From Mitsuaria chitosanitabida ATCC BAA-476 = NBRC 102408 (GTDB lineage Bacteria; Pseudomonadota; Gammaproteobacteria; Burkholderiales; Burkholderiaceae_C), in assembly GCF_001598255.1 (NCBI RefSeq), contig NZ_BCYP01000006.1, forward strand, positions 124,001 through 188,000: a stretch of DNA of 64,000 nucleotides. Direction: 5' to 3'. Position numbers and translations under genes: made by a program. The notes beneath the pieces are model-generated. The model saw nothing but the letters and a program-made list of their open reading frames with translations, was not told where the DNA came from and did no database searches. Within the stretch, counting starts at the first letter, position 1; the number at the start of each line of letters is the position of its first letter. Shown piece by piece: positions 38,206 to 47,498 of the stretch.

Positions 38206-39720
38206 TCAGCGCGATGGGGCGTGCAGGGCCTTCATCGACTCGATCAGATCCGCCGCCAGCAGGGGGCCGGCATGCCCTTCGGCGGCGGCGCCGTGCCAGG
38301 CGACGGCCGTCATGGCCAGCTGATGGGGGGAGATCCCGGGTGATTGCGCCCAGAGACCGCCGATCCATCCGGCGAGGACGTCGCCGCTGCCCGCCGTCGC
38401 CAGCGCGGACGATCCGGTGCTGTTGATCGCGGGGCGACGGCCCGGCGTCGCGACCACGCTGCCCGAGCCCTTGAGCACGACCGTCGCCTGGAAGCGCGCG
38501 GCCAGTTGCCGCGCGGCCTCGAGGCGGTCCGCCTGAACCGATGTGGCCGAGGCTTCGCCCAGCAGCCGGGCGGCCTCCAGCGGGTGGGGCGTGAGGATGG
38601 TCTCCCAGCCATGCGCGGCGCGCTTGCGGGTCGCTTCCTGGAGCGACTCGTCGCCCGCGATCAGGTTCAGCGCATCGGCGTCCAGCACGACGCGCGTGGC
38701 CGCGTGCAGCACGGTCGACAGTGCGGCCGCGATCGCGGCCCCACCACCGCAGCCGCACACGGCGACCACCTCGCGCCATTCGGCGCTCGGTGCATGCCAG
38801 CGCGCGAAGTCCCAGTGCATCAGCTCGGGCCTGGCGGGCCAGGGTTGGCCGTCGTCGTCGGGGAGGGCCGCGTAGACGCGGCCTGCGCCGGCGCTCAACG
38901 CGGCGCTTGCCGCGAGCCAGGCCGCGCCGCGCATCGTCGGCGCGCCACCGAGCACGACCACGTCGCCGTGCCGCCCCTTGTGGCTGGTGGCGGAGCGCTC
39001 GTGCGCCCGCTGCCAGAGGCCGATGTGCGGGGCGCCGACGAGCTTGGCGATGCCGTTCTCGCCGACCGGAGCGCCGAGCTCGTCGAACCAGATCCGGCCC
39101 GCGAGCGCGCGGCCTTCACCGGTGAAGAGACCGGTCTTCAAGGTGAGGAAGGTGATCGTGTGATCGGCCCGGACCGCGTCGGTCCCCAGTGGCTGACCCG
39201 TGCGGACGTCCAGCCCGCTGGGCAGGTCGACGGCGAGGACGGTCGCACCGGCGCCTCGGCCTTCGTTGATGGCCCGGATCGCGTCGGCGAACTCGCCCTC
39301 GGGCGCGCGGCTCGCGCCGAGACCGAGGAGGGCGTCGATCACGAGATCCGCGGGGCGAGTCCTCGTCGGCAGGCCGCGGTGGATCGCAAGCCCGGCTTGG
39401 CGCGCCGTGGCGAGCGCGTGCGCGGCATCGGTCCCGGTGGCGGGCTCGGTGCCGATGAGGAGGATCTCGACCGACCACCCGCGCGCCGCGAGTTGGCGGG
39501 CGGCGATCAGGCCGTCGCCCCCGTTGTTGCCGGGGCCGGCGACGACGAGTGCCGCCTTGCCCGATGGCTTCAGCGCGAGCGCCAGTCGAGCGACAGCGAG
39601 GCCGGCGCACTCGATCAGGGTGTGAGGCGGATGGCGCGCGAGCGCCGCCGCTTCGATGCGCCGGCTCGAAGGCGCGTCATGGAGGGACCAGTCGTGAGTG
39701 AGGGGCAGTACCGGCAGCAT
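38206..39720 (-). CDS. nnr: Bifunctional NAD(P)H-hydrate epimerase / ADP-dependent dehydratase
   Basis: Nnr repairs damaged NADHX/NADPHX. The 504-residue protein has an N-terminal YjeF_N epimerase domain (VVAGPGNNGGDGLIAARQLAARGW, VIDALLGLGASR, AVDLPSGLDVRTG). The C-terminal ribokinase-like dehydratase domain shows HKGRHGDVVVLGGAPTMRGA, LDADALNLIAG, LTPHPLEAARLLG, LKGSGSVV and the NTGSSALATAGSGDVLAGWI-type nucleotide loop (here starting NSTG). I start at the ATG complementary to 39718-39720. The open frame extends to a GTG at 39756 that lies inside the tandem array, and that extension is not conserved. The ribosome-binding site is weak. Confidence 0.93.
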   Translation of the reverse strand: MLPVLPLTHDWSLHDAPSSRRIEAAALARHPPHTLIECAGLAVARLALALKPSGKAALVVAGPGNNGGDGLIAARQLAARGWSVEILLIGTEPATGTDAAHALATARQAGLAIHRGLPTRTRPADLVIDALLGLGASRAPEGEFADAIRAINEGRGAGATVLAVDLPSGLDVRTGQPLGTDAVRADHTITFLTLKTGLFTGEGRALAGRIWFDELGAPVGENGIAKLVGAPHIGLWQRAHERSATSHKGRHGDVVVLGGAPTMRGAAWLAASAALSAGAGRVYAALPDDDGQPWPARPELMHWDFARWHAPSAEWREVVAVCGCGGGAAIAAALSTVLHAATRVVLDADALNLIAGDESLQEATRKRAAHGWETILTPHPLEAARLLGEASATSVQADRLEAARQLAARFQATVVLKGSGSVVATPGRRPAINSTGSSALATAGSGDVLAGWIGGLWAQSPGISPHQLAMTAVAWHGAAAEGHAGPLLAADLIESMKALHAPSR

Positions 39721-39750
39721 GCCGTCGACTCTATCCGCTCGGGCCTCGCC

Positions 39751-39869
39751 GCTCACAGCTCACAGCTCACAGCTCACAGCTCACAGCTCACAGCTTGCAG
39801 CTTGCAGGATGCGGAATGCCGGACGCCGAATGCCGAATGCCGAATGCCGAATGCCGAATGCTGGACGCC
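39751..39869. repeat. Graded heptanucleotide tandem array, 17 units
   Basis: Seventeen consecutive 7-bp units: six GCTCACA, two GCTTGCA, one GGATGCG, one GAATGCC, one GGACGCC, four GAATGCC, one GAATGCT, one GGACGCC. The unit changes gradually while the phase of seven is kept throughout. It lies between the 3' end of dadA and the 5' end of nnr, directly in the nnr leader. Slipped-strand copy-number change is expected. Confidence 0.9.
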
Positions 39870-39925
39870 GCTTGGCATTCAGCGATCACTGCACTGAGGG
39901 TGGAGCGCCGGGTCCGGCGCTGGGC

Positions 39926-41131
39926 TCACCGCAGTCGACCCGGCTCCAGCAGAGCGGCGTCGATGCCGGGATCCTTCTTCGCCAGTCGCGCCGACAGCAG
40001 CTGCGCGGCGCCGCCGGCCATGGTCCAGCCATGTTCGCCGTGGCCGATGTTCAGCCACACGCCGGGCAGGCCGGATTCGCCGATCAGCGGCAGCTCGTCG
40101 GCCAGCATCAGCCGCGCCGTCTTCCAGCGCTGCTGGCCTGCCGCGAGCAGCGCACCGGGGAACCAGTCGTGCGCCGCCTGATGCAGCGCGCCCATCGACT
40201 GCCCGTCCGGTTGTGTCGACGAGCCGCCCAGCTCGTTGCCGCCGCCCACTCGCACGCGCTGGCCCAGTCGCGTCAGGCTGACGCCCAGGCTCATGTCGAT
40301 CACGGTCGCGCGCGGACCGAGATCCGGATGCGCCTCCAGCTGCCGCAGTGGCGCGGTCAGCGTGTGGGTGTGCGTCGTGCCCCAGGGGAGCTTCAGGCCC
40401 TGCGCGGCGAGCAGCGCCGCCGCGCCCTTGCCGGCGCAGACGATCACCGCGTCCGCGCGCAGCGGCTCGCCGGCGGCGACATGCACCGCGGGCTGCGCGC
40501 CGGGCTCGATGCGGAGCACTTCGGTGTTGAAGTTCCAGCGCACGCCCAGCCGCTGTGCTTCCTGCTTGAGCGCCTGGCTGAACTGGCGCGCGTTCGCGGC
40601 CTCGTCTTGCGTCAGCAGGATGCCGCCGTGCAGCGGCGATTCGGCGTTGAGGCCGGGCTCGTGCGCGCGGCAGCCCTCGGCGTCGAGCTCGCGGTGCGGC
40701 ACCTGCCGTTCCTGCAGTCGCGCCAGGATGGTCGCGGCCGTCTTGTAGTCCTTGGCGGTGCGCCACAGCAGCAGCACGCCGGCCTCGCGCTCGACGTCCA
40801 TCTGCAGCTCGCGACGCCACACCGCCATCACGGCCTGGCCGCGCTGCGCCAGGCCGTGCAGGGCCTCGGGCAGCGCTTGCTGGCCGCGCGCGCGGCGAGC
40901 GCGCCAGTGCGCCAGCTTCCATCCCAGCTGCGACGGCCTGTTGCGCCAGGCCAGGGGCCACTGCGGGCGCGCGGCCATGAGGCCCGGCGCGATCAGTCCC
41001 GGCGGCGCGAAGCTCGCGCCCGTGGCGACGCTGGTGTCGCGCTCGAAGACGTGGACCTCATGGCCCTGCAGGGCGAGTTCGTACGCGCAGGTCACGCCGG
41101 CCAGGCCGGCTCCGATGATCGCGACCCGCAT
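39926..41131 (-). CDS. FAD-dependent D-amino-acid dehydrogenase-like oxidoreductase
   Basis: The 401-residue protein opens with a dinucleotide-binding motif (MRVAIIGAGLAGVTCAYELA). It follows the DadA/DAO family plan: GASFAPPGLIAPGLMAARPQW near the N-terminus, DEAANARQFSQALKQEAQRLG, VVCAGKGAAALL, and the C-terminal LPLIGESGLPGVWLNIGHGEHGWTMAGGAA. D-amino-acid dehydrogenases deaminate D-amino acids with electron transfer to the quinone pool. Substrate cannot be read here, so I leave the symbol blank. Its ATG shares one base with the upstream amidase stop (TGATG), so the two are translationally coupled. Confidence 0.88.
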   Translation of the reverse strand: MRVAIIGAGLAGVTCAYELALQGHEVHVFERDTSVATGASFAPPGLIAPGLMAARPQWPLAWRNRPSQLGWKLAHWRARRARGQQALPEALHGLAQRGQAVMAVWRRELQMDVEREAGVLLLWRTAKDYKTAATILARLQERQVPHRELDAEGCRAHEPGLNAESPLHGGILLTQDEAANARQFSQALKQEAQRLGVRWNFNTEVLRIEPGAQPAVHVAAGEPLRADAVIVCAGKGAAALLAAQGLKLPWGTTHTHTLTAPLRQLEAHPDLGPRATVIDMSLGVSLTRLGQRVRVGGGNELGGSSTQPDGQSMGALHQAAHDWFPGALLAAGQQRWKTARLMLADELPLIGESGLPGVWLNIGHGEHGWTMAGGAAQLLSARLAKKDPGIDAALLEPGRLR

Positions 41132-42492
41132 CAGCGCGCTCCCGCCGATCGGGCGAGCGCCGCCTCGGTCGCGCCGGCCGCGGCAAGCAGCGTTGCGTCC
41201 TGCATCGCGGGCGCCCACAGCATCAGGCCGACCGGCAGCTCGCCGGGGTGCTCGCAAGGGATCGAGATCGCGCAGCCGTCGAGCAGGTTCACGACGGCGG
41301 TGTTGCGCAGCAGGCGCGCGTTGGTGGCAAAGAACAGGTCGTCGCTGTGCAGCAAAGGGGCGATCTCCGGGGCTTGGAGGGGAACGGTCGGGCTGAGGAA
41401 GGCATCGATGCCTTGCATCGATGCGGTCATCTCGTGGATCCAGCGGGCGCGGGCGTCGAGCAGGGCCTGATAGGCCGCCGGCGTGATGGCTTCGCCGCGG
41501 CGGATGCGCAGCGCGACGCGCGGGTCGTAGCGGTCGCCGCGTTCGGCGAGGCGCGCATGGTGCCACGCCCAGGCCTCCGCCGCGGTGATGCCGCCCTGGG
41601 TTTGCAGTTCCGCCACACGGGGCAGGGCGGGCAGCGCGCGTTCCTCGATCGAGGCGCCGGCCGCGCGCAACGCGGCGAGCGCGCGTTCGAAGGCCGTCGC
41701 GACCGCGGGCTCGAGTTCGTCCTGCATGAAGGTCGGCGTGACGGCGAAGCGCCAGTCGCCGAGGGGGCGATGCGCGAGCGCGAGCGGCGCGCCGCTCAGC
41801 ACCTCGTGCATCAGCGCGGCATCGCGCACCGAGCGCGTGATCGCGCCGGCCGTGTCCAGCGAGCGCGACAGCGGGATCGCCCCGTCCAGCGGGACGAGGC
41901 GGGCGGTGCTCTTGAAGCCGACCAGGCCTTGCAGCGCGGCGGGAATGCGCAGCGAGCCGCCCGTGTCCGAGCCCAGCGCCGCCCAGGCCGCGCCGGTCGC
42001 GACGCTGACCGCGCCGCCGGACGTCGAGCCGCCGGGAATGCGATCCCGGCCGTCGATCGCGCGTGTCACTGGATTCCGGGGCGTGCCGTGATGCGGGTTG
42101 ATGCCTACGCCGGAGAAGGCGAACTCGCTCAGGTGGGTGTGGCCGATCAGCGCGGCACCCGCGGCGCGCAGTCGCGCGACGGTGGGGGCGTCCCGCGTGG
42201 CGGGCGGTGCGTCGGCCATCGCGGCCGAGGCGGCCGTGGTCGGCTGGCCGGCGACGTCGAACAGATCCTTCACCGACACCGCCAGTCCCCCGAGCGGCGG
42301 GCGCGTCTCGCCGCGGGTCGCCAGGGCGTCGCTGGCTTGCGCGGCGGCGCGCGCCTCATCGTCGAAGCGGCGCAGGAAGACGTGCGCGCACGCCGGGCCG
42401 TCGGCCTGGGCCAGGCTCTCTTCCAACAGGGTTCGGGCGTCGCGGCGGCCGGTGCGCAACAGGGTGAGGGCCTCGATGAGGTCGATCGGCAT
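41131..42492 (-). CDS. Amidase signature family protein
   Basis: The 453-residue protein has the amidase signature Ser-cisSer-Lys triad: the lysine in LAVSVKDLFDVAG, and the serines in PGGSTSGGAVSVATGAAWAALGSDTGGSLRIPA. It resembles AtzF/GatA-type amidases acting on small amides. It is not in a gatCAB context, so a tRNA-dependent role is unlikely. I start at the ATG complementary to 42490-42492 (MPIDLIEALTLLRTGRRDA); the open frame reaches further upstream into the rpsB leader. It heads the leftward amidase-dadA-like pair, and combined amide/D-amino-acid breakdown is a reasonable inference. Confidence 0.88.
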   Translation of the reverse strand: MPIDLIEALTLLRTGRRDARTLLEESLAQADGPACAHVFLRRFDDEARAAAQASDALATRGETRPPLGGLAVSVKDLFDVAGQPTTAASAAMADAPPATRDAPTVARLRAAGAALIGHTHLSEFAFSGVGINPHHGTPRNPVTRAIDGRDRIPGGSTSGGAVSVATGAAWAALGSDTGGSLRIPAALQGLVGFKSTARLVPLDGAIPLSRSLDTAGAITRSVRDAALMHEVLSGAPLALAHRPLGDWRFAVTPTFMQDELEPAVATAFERALAALRAAGASIEERALPALPRVAELQTQGGITAAEAWAWHHARLAERGDRYDPRVALRIRRGEAITPAAYQALLDARARWIHEMTASMQGIDAFLSPTVPLQAPEIAPLLHSDDLFFATNARLLRNTAVVNLLDGCAISIPCEHPGELPVGLMLWAPAMQDATLLAAAGATEAALARSAGAR

Positions 42493-42504
42493 GCGGAAAC
42501 GGGT

Positions 42505-42695
42505 TATACTCGTCGGGTTTTTGCCGGATAAGCCAGCCAAAGGGGCTGGAGTCTGGCGGGAACGCGGGGTGATGCAGGCGGTCTGTCCGCTTGACCCACT
42601 TCGCAAATTCGCGAGTCCGGCGATCAAAGGTGTTGCAACGGCAAGCAGCTGTTGCGATTCGCGCCGGATTCTAGAACCAACCTTCGGAGTTACTC
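42505..42695 (+). promoter_or_regulatory. rpsB promoter and long leader
   Basis: An extended -10 GGTTATACT (TATACT at 42505-42510) lies 185 nt before the rpsB start. The leader contains a CCAGCC/GGCTGG hairpin (42533-42549) and a later GTTGCAAC...GTTGC repeat near 42632-42657. Long rpsB leaders in other bacteria bind S2 and repress the operon; the same is likely here but the motif is not proven. The -10 overlaps the start of the leftward amidase gene. Confidence 0.5.
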
Positions 42696-43442
42696 ATGTC
42701 CGTCACGATGCGCGAGATGCTGGAAGCAGGCGTCCACTTTGGTCACCAAACCCGCTTCTGGAACCCCAAGATGGCCCCGTATATCTACGGCCATCGCAAC
42801 AAGATCCACATCATCAACCTCGAGAAGACGCTGCCCGCGTTCGAGGAAGCCCTGAAGTTCGTGCGTCAGCTGTCGTCCAAGCGCGGCACGATCCTGATGG
42901 TCGGCACCAAGCGCCAGGCCCGCGACATCGTCGCCGCCGAAGCCGAGCGCGCTGGCGTCCCGAGCGTGAACCAGCGTTGGCTGGGTGGCACGCTGACCAA
43001 CTTCAAGACGGTCAAGACCTCGCTGAAGAAGCTGAAGGACATGCAGGCCCAGATCGACGCCGGCACCCAGCCCGCGATCAAGAAGGAAGCCCTGATGTTC
43101 GCCCGCGACATCAACAAGCTCGAGAAGAACATCGGCGGCATCCAGGACATGGCTGCCCTGCCGGACGCGCTGTTCGTCATCGACGTCGGCTACCACAAGA
43201 TCGCCGTCGCCGAAGCCAAGAAGCTGGGCATCCCGGTCATCGGCGTGGTCGACACCAACCACTCGCCCGAAGGCATCGACTACGTCATCCCCGGTAACGA
43301 CGACTCGGCCAAGGCTGTCGCCCTGTACGCCAAGGCTGTCGCCGACGCCGTGCTGGAAGGCCGTGCCAACGCCTCGAACGACGTCGTCGCGGCTGTCGCC
43401 GCCGAAGGCGACGAGTTCGTGGAAGTGAACGAAGGCGCCTGA
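42696..43442 (+). CDS. rpsB: 30S ribosomal protein S2
   Basis: S2 joins the 30S subunit late and contacts S1. The 248-residue protein has [40 protein letters not shown], and the [32 protein letters not shown] core. GGAG lies at a normal distance before the ATG. A hairpin separates it from tsf, the usual partner. Confidence 0.98.
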   Translation: MSVTMREMLEAGVHFGHQTRFWNPKMAPYIYGHRNKIHIINLEKTLPAFEEALKFVRQLSSKRGTILMVGTKRQARDIVAAEAERAGVPSVNQRWLGGTLTNFKTVKTSLKKLKDMQAQIDAGTQPAIKKEALMFARDINKLEKNIGGIQDMAALPDALFVIDVGYHKIAVAEAKKLGIPVIGVVDTNHSPEGIDYVIPGNDDSAKAVALYAKAVADAVLEGRANASNDVVAAVAAEGDEFVEVNEGA

Positions 43443-43472
43443 TCCAGGCCCTGACCCTCGACGGGTTTAGAC

Positions 43473-43495
43473 AAGGGGGCTGATTCAGCCCCCTT
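43473..43495 (+). terminator. Hairpin between rpsB and tsf
   Basis: AAGGGGGCTG (43473-43482), loop ATT, CAGCCCCCTT (43486-43495), with only a short T run (TTCGTCC). It probably acts as a partial attenuator so that S2 and EF-Ts are made in different amounts, as known for this operon in E. coli. Confidence 0.7.
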
Positions 43496-43561
43496 CGTCC
43501 AATCAGATTCAGATTTCAGCGGTGCCGGGGCGTTCCGGCATCGCGACACACGGAGATTGAA

Positions 43562-44461
43562 ATGGCAGCAATTACCGCAAGCATGGTCGCCGAGCTGCGC
43601 GCCCGTACCGACGCTCCCATGATGGAGTGCAAGAAGGCGCTGACCGAAGCCGAAGGCGACATGGAGCGCGCGGAAGAGATCCTGCGCGTCAAGCTGGGCA
43701 ACAAGGCCGGCAAGGCCGCCTCGCGCGTCACCGCCGAAGGCATCGTCGCCGCTGCCGTCAAGGGCAACGTCGGCGCCATCGTCGAAGTCAACTGCGAGAC
43801 CGACTTCGTCTCGAAGAACGACGCCTTCCTGGCCTTCGTCAACGCCGTGGCCGGCCTGATCGTCGATGCCAACCCCGCCGACATCGCCGCCCTGTCCGCC
43901 CTGCCGCTGTCGCAGGAAGGCTTCGGCCCGACGGTCGAGGACGTGCGCAAGGGCCTGATCGGCAAGATCGGCGAGAACATGACCATCCGCCGCTTCAAGC
44001 GCTATGAAGGCGCCGCGAAGCTGGCCTCGTACCTGCACGGCACGCGCATCGGCGTCGTGGTCGAGTTCGACGGTGACGATGTCGCCGCCAAGGACGTCGC
44101 CATGCACGTCGCCGCGATGAAGCCGGCCGCCCTGTCGTCCGCCGAAGTCTCGGCCGAGCTGGTCGAGAAGGAACGCAAGATCGCCACCGAGAAGGCCGCC
44201 GAATCCGGCAAGCCGGCCGAGATCGTCGCCAAGATGGTCGAAGGCTCGGTGCAGAAGTTCCTGAAGGAAGTCTCGCTGCTGGACCAGGTCTTCGTGAAGG
44301 CCGCCGATGGCAAGCAGACCGTCGCCCAGATGCTGAAGGACAAGGCCACCACGGTGAAGTCCTTCACCCTGTACGTGGTCGGCGAAGGCATCGAGAAGAA
44401 GGTGGACGACTTCGCCGCCGAAGTGGCTGCCCAGGTGGCCGCCGCAAGCAAGCAGCAGTAA
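43562..44461 (+). CDS. tsf: Elongation factor Ts
   Basis: EF-Ts is the GDP/GTP exchange factor for EF-Tu. The 299-residue protein begins [20 protein letters not shown] with the UBA-like domain and [18 protein letters not shown]. It contains [14 protein letters not shown] and the dimerisation region ending [18 protein letters not shown] terminator follows. Codon use is strongly biased, as expected for a highly expressed gene. Confidence 0.98.
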   Translation: MAAITASMVAELRARTDAPMMECKKALTEAEGDMERAEEILRVKLGNKAGKAASRVTAEGIVAAAVKGNVGAIVEVNCETDFVSKNDAFLAFVNAVAGLIVDANPADIAALSALPLSQEGFGPTVEDVRKGLIGKIGENMTIRRFKRYEGAAKLASYLHGTRIGVVVEFDGDDVAAKDVAMHVAAMKPAALSSAEVSAELVEKERKIATEKAAESGKPAEIVAKMVEGSVQKFLKEVSLLDQVFVKAADGKQTVAQMLKDKATTVKSFTLYVVGEGIEKKVDDFAAEVAAQVAAASKQQ

Positions 44462-44475
44462 GCTCTGCAACTCAA

Positions 44476-44498
44476 AAAGGGCGCCTCTGGCGCCCTTT
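44476..44498 (+). terminator. Intrinsic terminator after tsf
   Basis: AAAGGGCGCC (44476-44485), loop TCT, GGCGCCCTTT (44489-44498). It divides rpsB-tsf from pyrH-frr. Confidence 0.85.
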
Positions 44499-44557
44499 AC
44501 ACTTGTGCCCTGCGCTCGCAGGCGCAACTCTCTTTTGGCTGTATTGACGAGGTAACA

Positions 44558-45268
44558 ATGCCCGCGCACAAACGCATCCTGCTCAAGCTCTCCGGCGAAG
44601 CCCTGATGGGCGACGACTCCTACGGCATCAACCGCGCGACCATCGTCCGCATGGTGCAGGAAGTCCAGGAAGTGACGAAGCTGGGTGTCGAGGTCGCGGT
44701 CGTGATCGGCGGCGGCAACATCTTCCGCGGCGTGGCGGGCGGCTCGGTGGGCATGGACCGCGCGACCGCGGACTACATGGGCATGCTGGCCACGGTGATG
44801 AACTCGCTGGCCCTGGCCGACACGATGCGCCAGGAAGGCATGACCGCCCGCGTGATGTCCGCCATCGCGATCGAGCAGGTCGTCGAGCCCTACGTTCGCC
44901 CCAAGGCGCTGCAGTACCTGGAAGAGGGCAAGGTCGTCGTCTTCGCCGCCGGTACCGGCAATCCCTTCTTCACGACCGACACCGCCGCCGCGCTGCGCGG
45001 CGCCGAGATCGGCGCCGAGATCGTGCTGAAGGCGACCAAGGTCGACGGCGTCTACACCGCCGATCCGAAGAAGGATCCGACCGCCACGCGCTATGCGCGC
45101 ATCAGCTTCGACGAGGCGATCAGCAAGAACCTGCAGGTGCTGGACGCGACCGCGTTCGCGCTGTGCCGCGACCAGAAGCTCCCGATCAAGGTGTTCTCGA
45201 TCTTCAAGCCGGGCGCGCTCAAGCGCGTCGTGATGGGCGAGGACGAGGGCACGCTGGTGCACGTCTGA
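44558..45268 (+). CDS. pyrH: UMP kinase
   Basis: Bacterial UMP kinase of the amino-acid-kinase fold, making UDP for RNA, DNA and cell-envelope precursors. The 236-residue protein has [27 protein letters not shown], and [29 protein letters not shown] precedes the ATG. Gene order pyrH-frr is universal in this group. Confidence 0.97.
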   Translation: MPAHKRILLKLSGEALMGDDSYGINRATIVRMVQEVQEVTKLGVEVAVVIGGGNIFRGVAGGSVGMDRATADYMGMLATVMNSLALADTMRQEGMTARVMSAIAIEQVVEPYVRPKALQYLEEGKVVVFAAGTGNPFFTTDTAAALRGAEIGAEIVLKATKVDGVYTADPKKDPTATRYARISFDEAISKNLQVLDATAFALCRDQKLPIKVFSIFKPGALKRVVMGEDEGTLVHV

Positions 45269-45326
45269 GCGTCGCGGCGCGTTGTAGCAGCCGCCCCGTC
45301 GCCAGACTTCGATTGAGGAAAAGAAC

Positions 45327-45887
45327 ATGAGCATCGCCGACATCAAGAAGAACGTCGAAGCCAAGATGGCCAAGTCCATCGAGGCCTTCAAGAACGAACT
45401 GCAGAAGATCCGTACCGGTCGCGCCCACCCGGGCCTGCTGGACCAGGTGCACGTGGACTACTACGGCTCGATGGTCCCCATCTCCCAGGTCGCGAACGTC
45501 ACGCTGCTGGACGCGCGCACGGTCAGCGTGCAGCCCTGGGAGAAGGGCATGAGCCAGAAGATCGAGAAGGCCATCCGCGAGTCGGACCTGGGCCTGAATC
45601 CGTCCTCGATGGGCGACCTGATCCGCGTGCCGATGCCCCCCCTGTCGGAAGAGCGTCGCCGTGATCTGGTGAAGGTGGCCAAAGGCGCCGCCGAGGACGC
45701 GAAGGTCGCCGTGCGCAACCTGCGTCGCGACGCCAACGAACAGGCGAAGAAGATGGCCAAGGACAAGGTCATCACCGAGGACGACGAGCGCCGCAGCCAG
45801 GACGAAGTCCAGAAGCTGACCGACCGCGTGGTCAACGAGATCGACAAGCTGCTCTCGGCCAAGGAAGCCGAGATCATGGCCGTCTGA
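45327..45887 (+). CDS. frr: Ribosome recycling factor
   Basis: RRF disassembles post-termination ribosomes with EF-G. The 186-residue protein contains [23 protein letters not shown] and the C-terminal [35 protein letters not shown] lies before the ATG. It ends 13 nt before the uppS start. Confidence 0.97.
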   Translation: MSIADIKKNVEAKMAKSIEAFKNELQKIRTGRAHPGLLDQVHVDYYGSMVPISQVANVTLLDARTVSVQPWEKGMSQKIEKAIRESDLGLNPSSMGDLIRVPMPPLSEERRRDLVKVAKGAAEDAKVAVRNLRRDANEQAKKMAKDKVITEDDERRSQDEVQKLTDRVVNEIDKLLSAKEAEIMAV

Positions 45888-45900
45888 GCGGCACGGCCTC

Positions 45901-46632
45901 GTGAGCGCAGACAGCAAGGCGGGAGTGCCCCGCCATGTCGCCATCGTCATGGATGGCAATGGCCGCTGGGCCAAGAAGCGGTTCCTCCCGCGCTTCTTCG
46001 GCCACAAGCAGGGTGTGGACGCGCTGGTGCGCGTCGTGCAGGCCTGCATCGACCGCGAGATCGAGTACCTGACCGTCTTCGCCTTCTCCAGCGAGAACTG
46101 GAAGCGCCCCAGCGACGAGGTGTCCGGCCTGATGGGCCTGGTGCTCGCCGCGGTGTCGCGCTACCTGGCCCGCATGGGCGCGATGGGCGTGCGCATCCGC
46201 ATCGTGGGCGACCGCGAGGCGGTCTCCGACAAGCTGCGCGCGGCCTGGGCGGAAGCCGAGGGCTCCACCGCCCACAACAGCAAGCTGACGCTGAACGTCG
46301 CGTTCAACTACGGCGGCCGCTGGGACATCGTCCAGGCCTGCCGCAAGGCGATGGAGGCGGGCGTGCCCGCCCATGAACTGACGGAAGCCAAGCTGTCCGA
46401 GTTCATGGCGATGAGCTACGCGCCCGATCCGGACCTGTTCATCCGCACCGGCGGCGAACTGCGCATCAGCAACTTCATGCTCTGGCAGACGGCTTACACC
46501 GAGTTCGTCTTCTCCGACTGCCTGTGGCCGGAGTTCGGCGAGGCGCAACTGGACGAGGCGATCGCCGCGTTCCGCGCCCGCGATCGCCGCTTCGGCGGCG
46601 TGAACGTTCCCGGCGTGCCCCAGGAGGCCTGA
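45901..46632 (+). CDS. uppS: Isoprenyl transferase (undecaprenyl-diphosphate synthase, GTG start)
   Basis: UppS adds isopentenyl units in cis to farnesyl diphosphate to make the C55 lipid carrier for peptidoglycan. The 243-residue protein starts at GTG and has the catalytic HVAIVMDGNGRWAKKR (Asp-Gly-Asn-Gly), GHKQGVDALVRV, AFSSENWKRP, and DLFIRTGGELRISNFMLWQ. It lies between frr and cdsA in the conserved envelope cluster. Confidence 0.96.
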   Translation: MSADSKAGVPRHVAIVMDGNGRWAKKRFLPRFFGHKQGVDALVRVVQACIDREIEYLTVFAFSSENWKRPSDEVSGLMGLVLAAVSRYLARMGAMGVRIRIVGDREAVSDKLRAAWAEAEGSTAHNSKLTLNVAFNYGGRWDIVQACRKAMEAGVPAHELTEAKLSEFMAMSYAPDPDLFIRTGGELRISNFMLWQTAYTEFVFSDCLWPEFGEAQLDEAIAAFRARDRRFGGVNVPGVPQEA

Positions 46633-46633
46633 G

Positions 46634-47467
46634 ATGCTGCTGCAACGCGTCATCACCGCGGTCGTCCTGCTGGCGATCCTGCTGCCCGCGCTGTTCGCGT
46701 CGAACCCGATGTGGTTCGCGCTGCTCACGCTGGCGATGATCGCCGCGGCCGGCTGGGAATGGTCGCGTCTGAACGGCAAGCCCGGCGCCTTCGCGATCGG
46801 CTTTGGCGCGGTGCTCGCGGCGGCCTGCGCGGCCACGCTGTACCTGCTGGGCTTCGCGGTGCCCGCCTGGTGCTGGTGGCTCGCGGGCGGCCTGTGGGTG
46901 CTCGGCGGCGTGCGCGCGCTCGCGGCGGGCGTGGCGGGCTGGCCCAGGCTGGACCGGACGCTGCGGCTCGTGCTCGGCGCGGTGCTGCTGTGGGCGGCCT
47001 GGCTGGCGCTGGTCGTCGCCAAGCAGCGGGGCATCAATTTCCTGCTGTCGGCGATGTGCCTGGTCTGGATGGCCGACATCGCCGCCTACTTCGCCGGCAA
47101 GGCCTTCGGCCGCCGCAAGCTGGCCCCGGCGATCAGTCCCGGCAAGAGCTGGGAAGGTGCCATCGGCGGCCTGGTCGGCGTGATCGTGCTGGGCTTCGTC
47201 TGGGTGCACGTCATCGACGCGCGCGTGGCGGTGGACTCGGCCTCGATGTACACGGTGCTGGTCCAGCGCCTGGGAATCGTCGCGATCCTGGCGCTGGTCT
47301 TCCTGTCGGCGATGAGCGTCGTCGGCGATCTCTTCGAATCCCTGGTCAAGCGGGCCGCCGGCGCCAAGGACAGCAGCCAGCTGCTTCCGGGTCATGGCGG
47401 CGTGCTCGACCGTGTCGACGCGCTGCTGCCGGTGCTGCCGCTGGCGCTGGCGCTGACCTCACTTTGA
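46634..47467 (+). CDS. cdsA: Phosphatidate cytidylyltransferase
   Basis: CdsA makes CDP-diacylglycerol from phosphatidate and CTP in the inner membrane. The 277-residue protein has about eight transmembrane helices. It carries the family signature [20 protein letters not shown] near the C-terminus with the Lys-Asp and PGHGG residues. [13 protein letters not shown] is also typical. It starts one base after the uppS stop, so translation is probably coupled. Confidence 0.95.
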   Translation: MLLQRVITAVVLLAILLPALFASNPMWFALLTLAMIAAAGWEWSRLNGKPGAFAIGFGAVLAAACAATLYLLGFAVPAWCWWLAGGLWVLGGVRALAAGVAGWPRLDRTLRLVLGAVLLWAAWLALVVAKQRGINFLLSAMCLVWMADIAAYFAGKAFGRRKLAPAISPGKSWEGAIGGLVGVIVLGFVWVHVIDARVAVDSASMYTVLVQRLGIVAILALVFLSAMSVVGDLFESLVKRAAGAKDSSQLLPGHGGVLDRVDALLPVLPLALALTSL

Positions 47468-47498
47468 TCCAGATCCCGGTCGCCCGGATCCCCTTGCG

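Noticed and set aside
39751-39869. CRISPR-like array
   Set aside because: Units are 7 bp, contiguous and without spacers; it is a simple tandem repeat.
38344-39897. Rightward 517-codon frame through nnr and the heptamer array
   Set aside because: Antisense to nnr; the C-terminal heptad protein repeat is just the 7-bp array read in frame.
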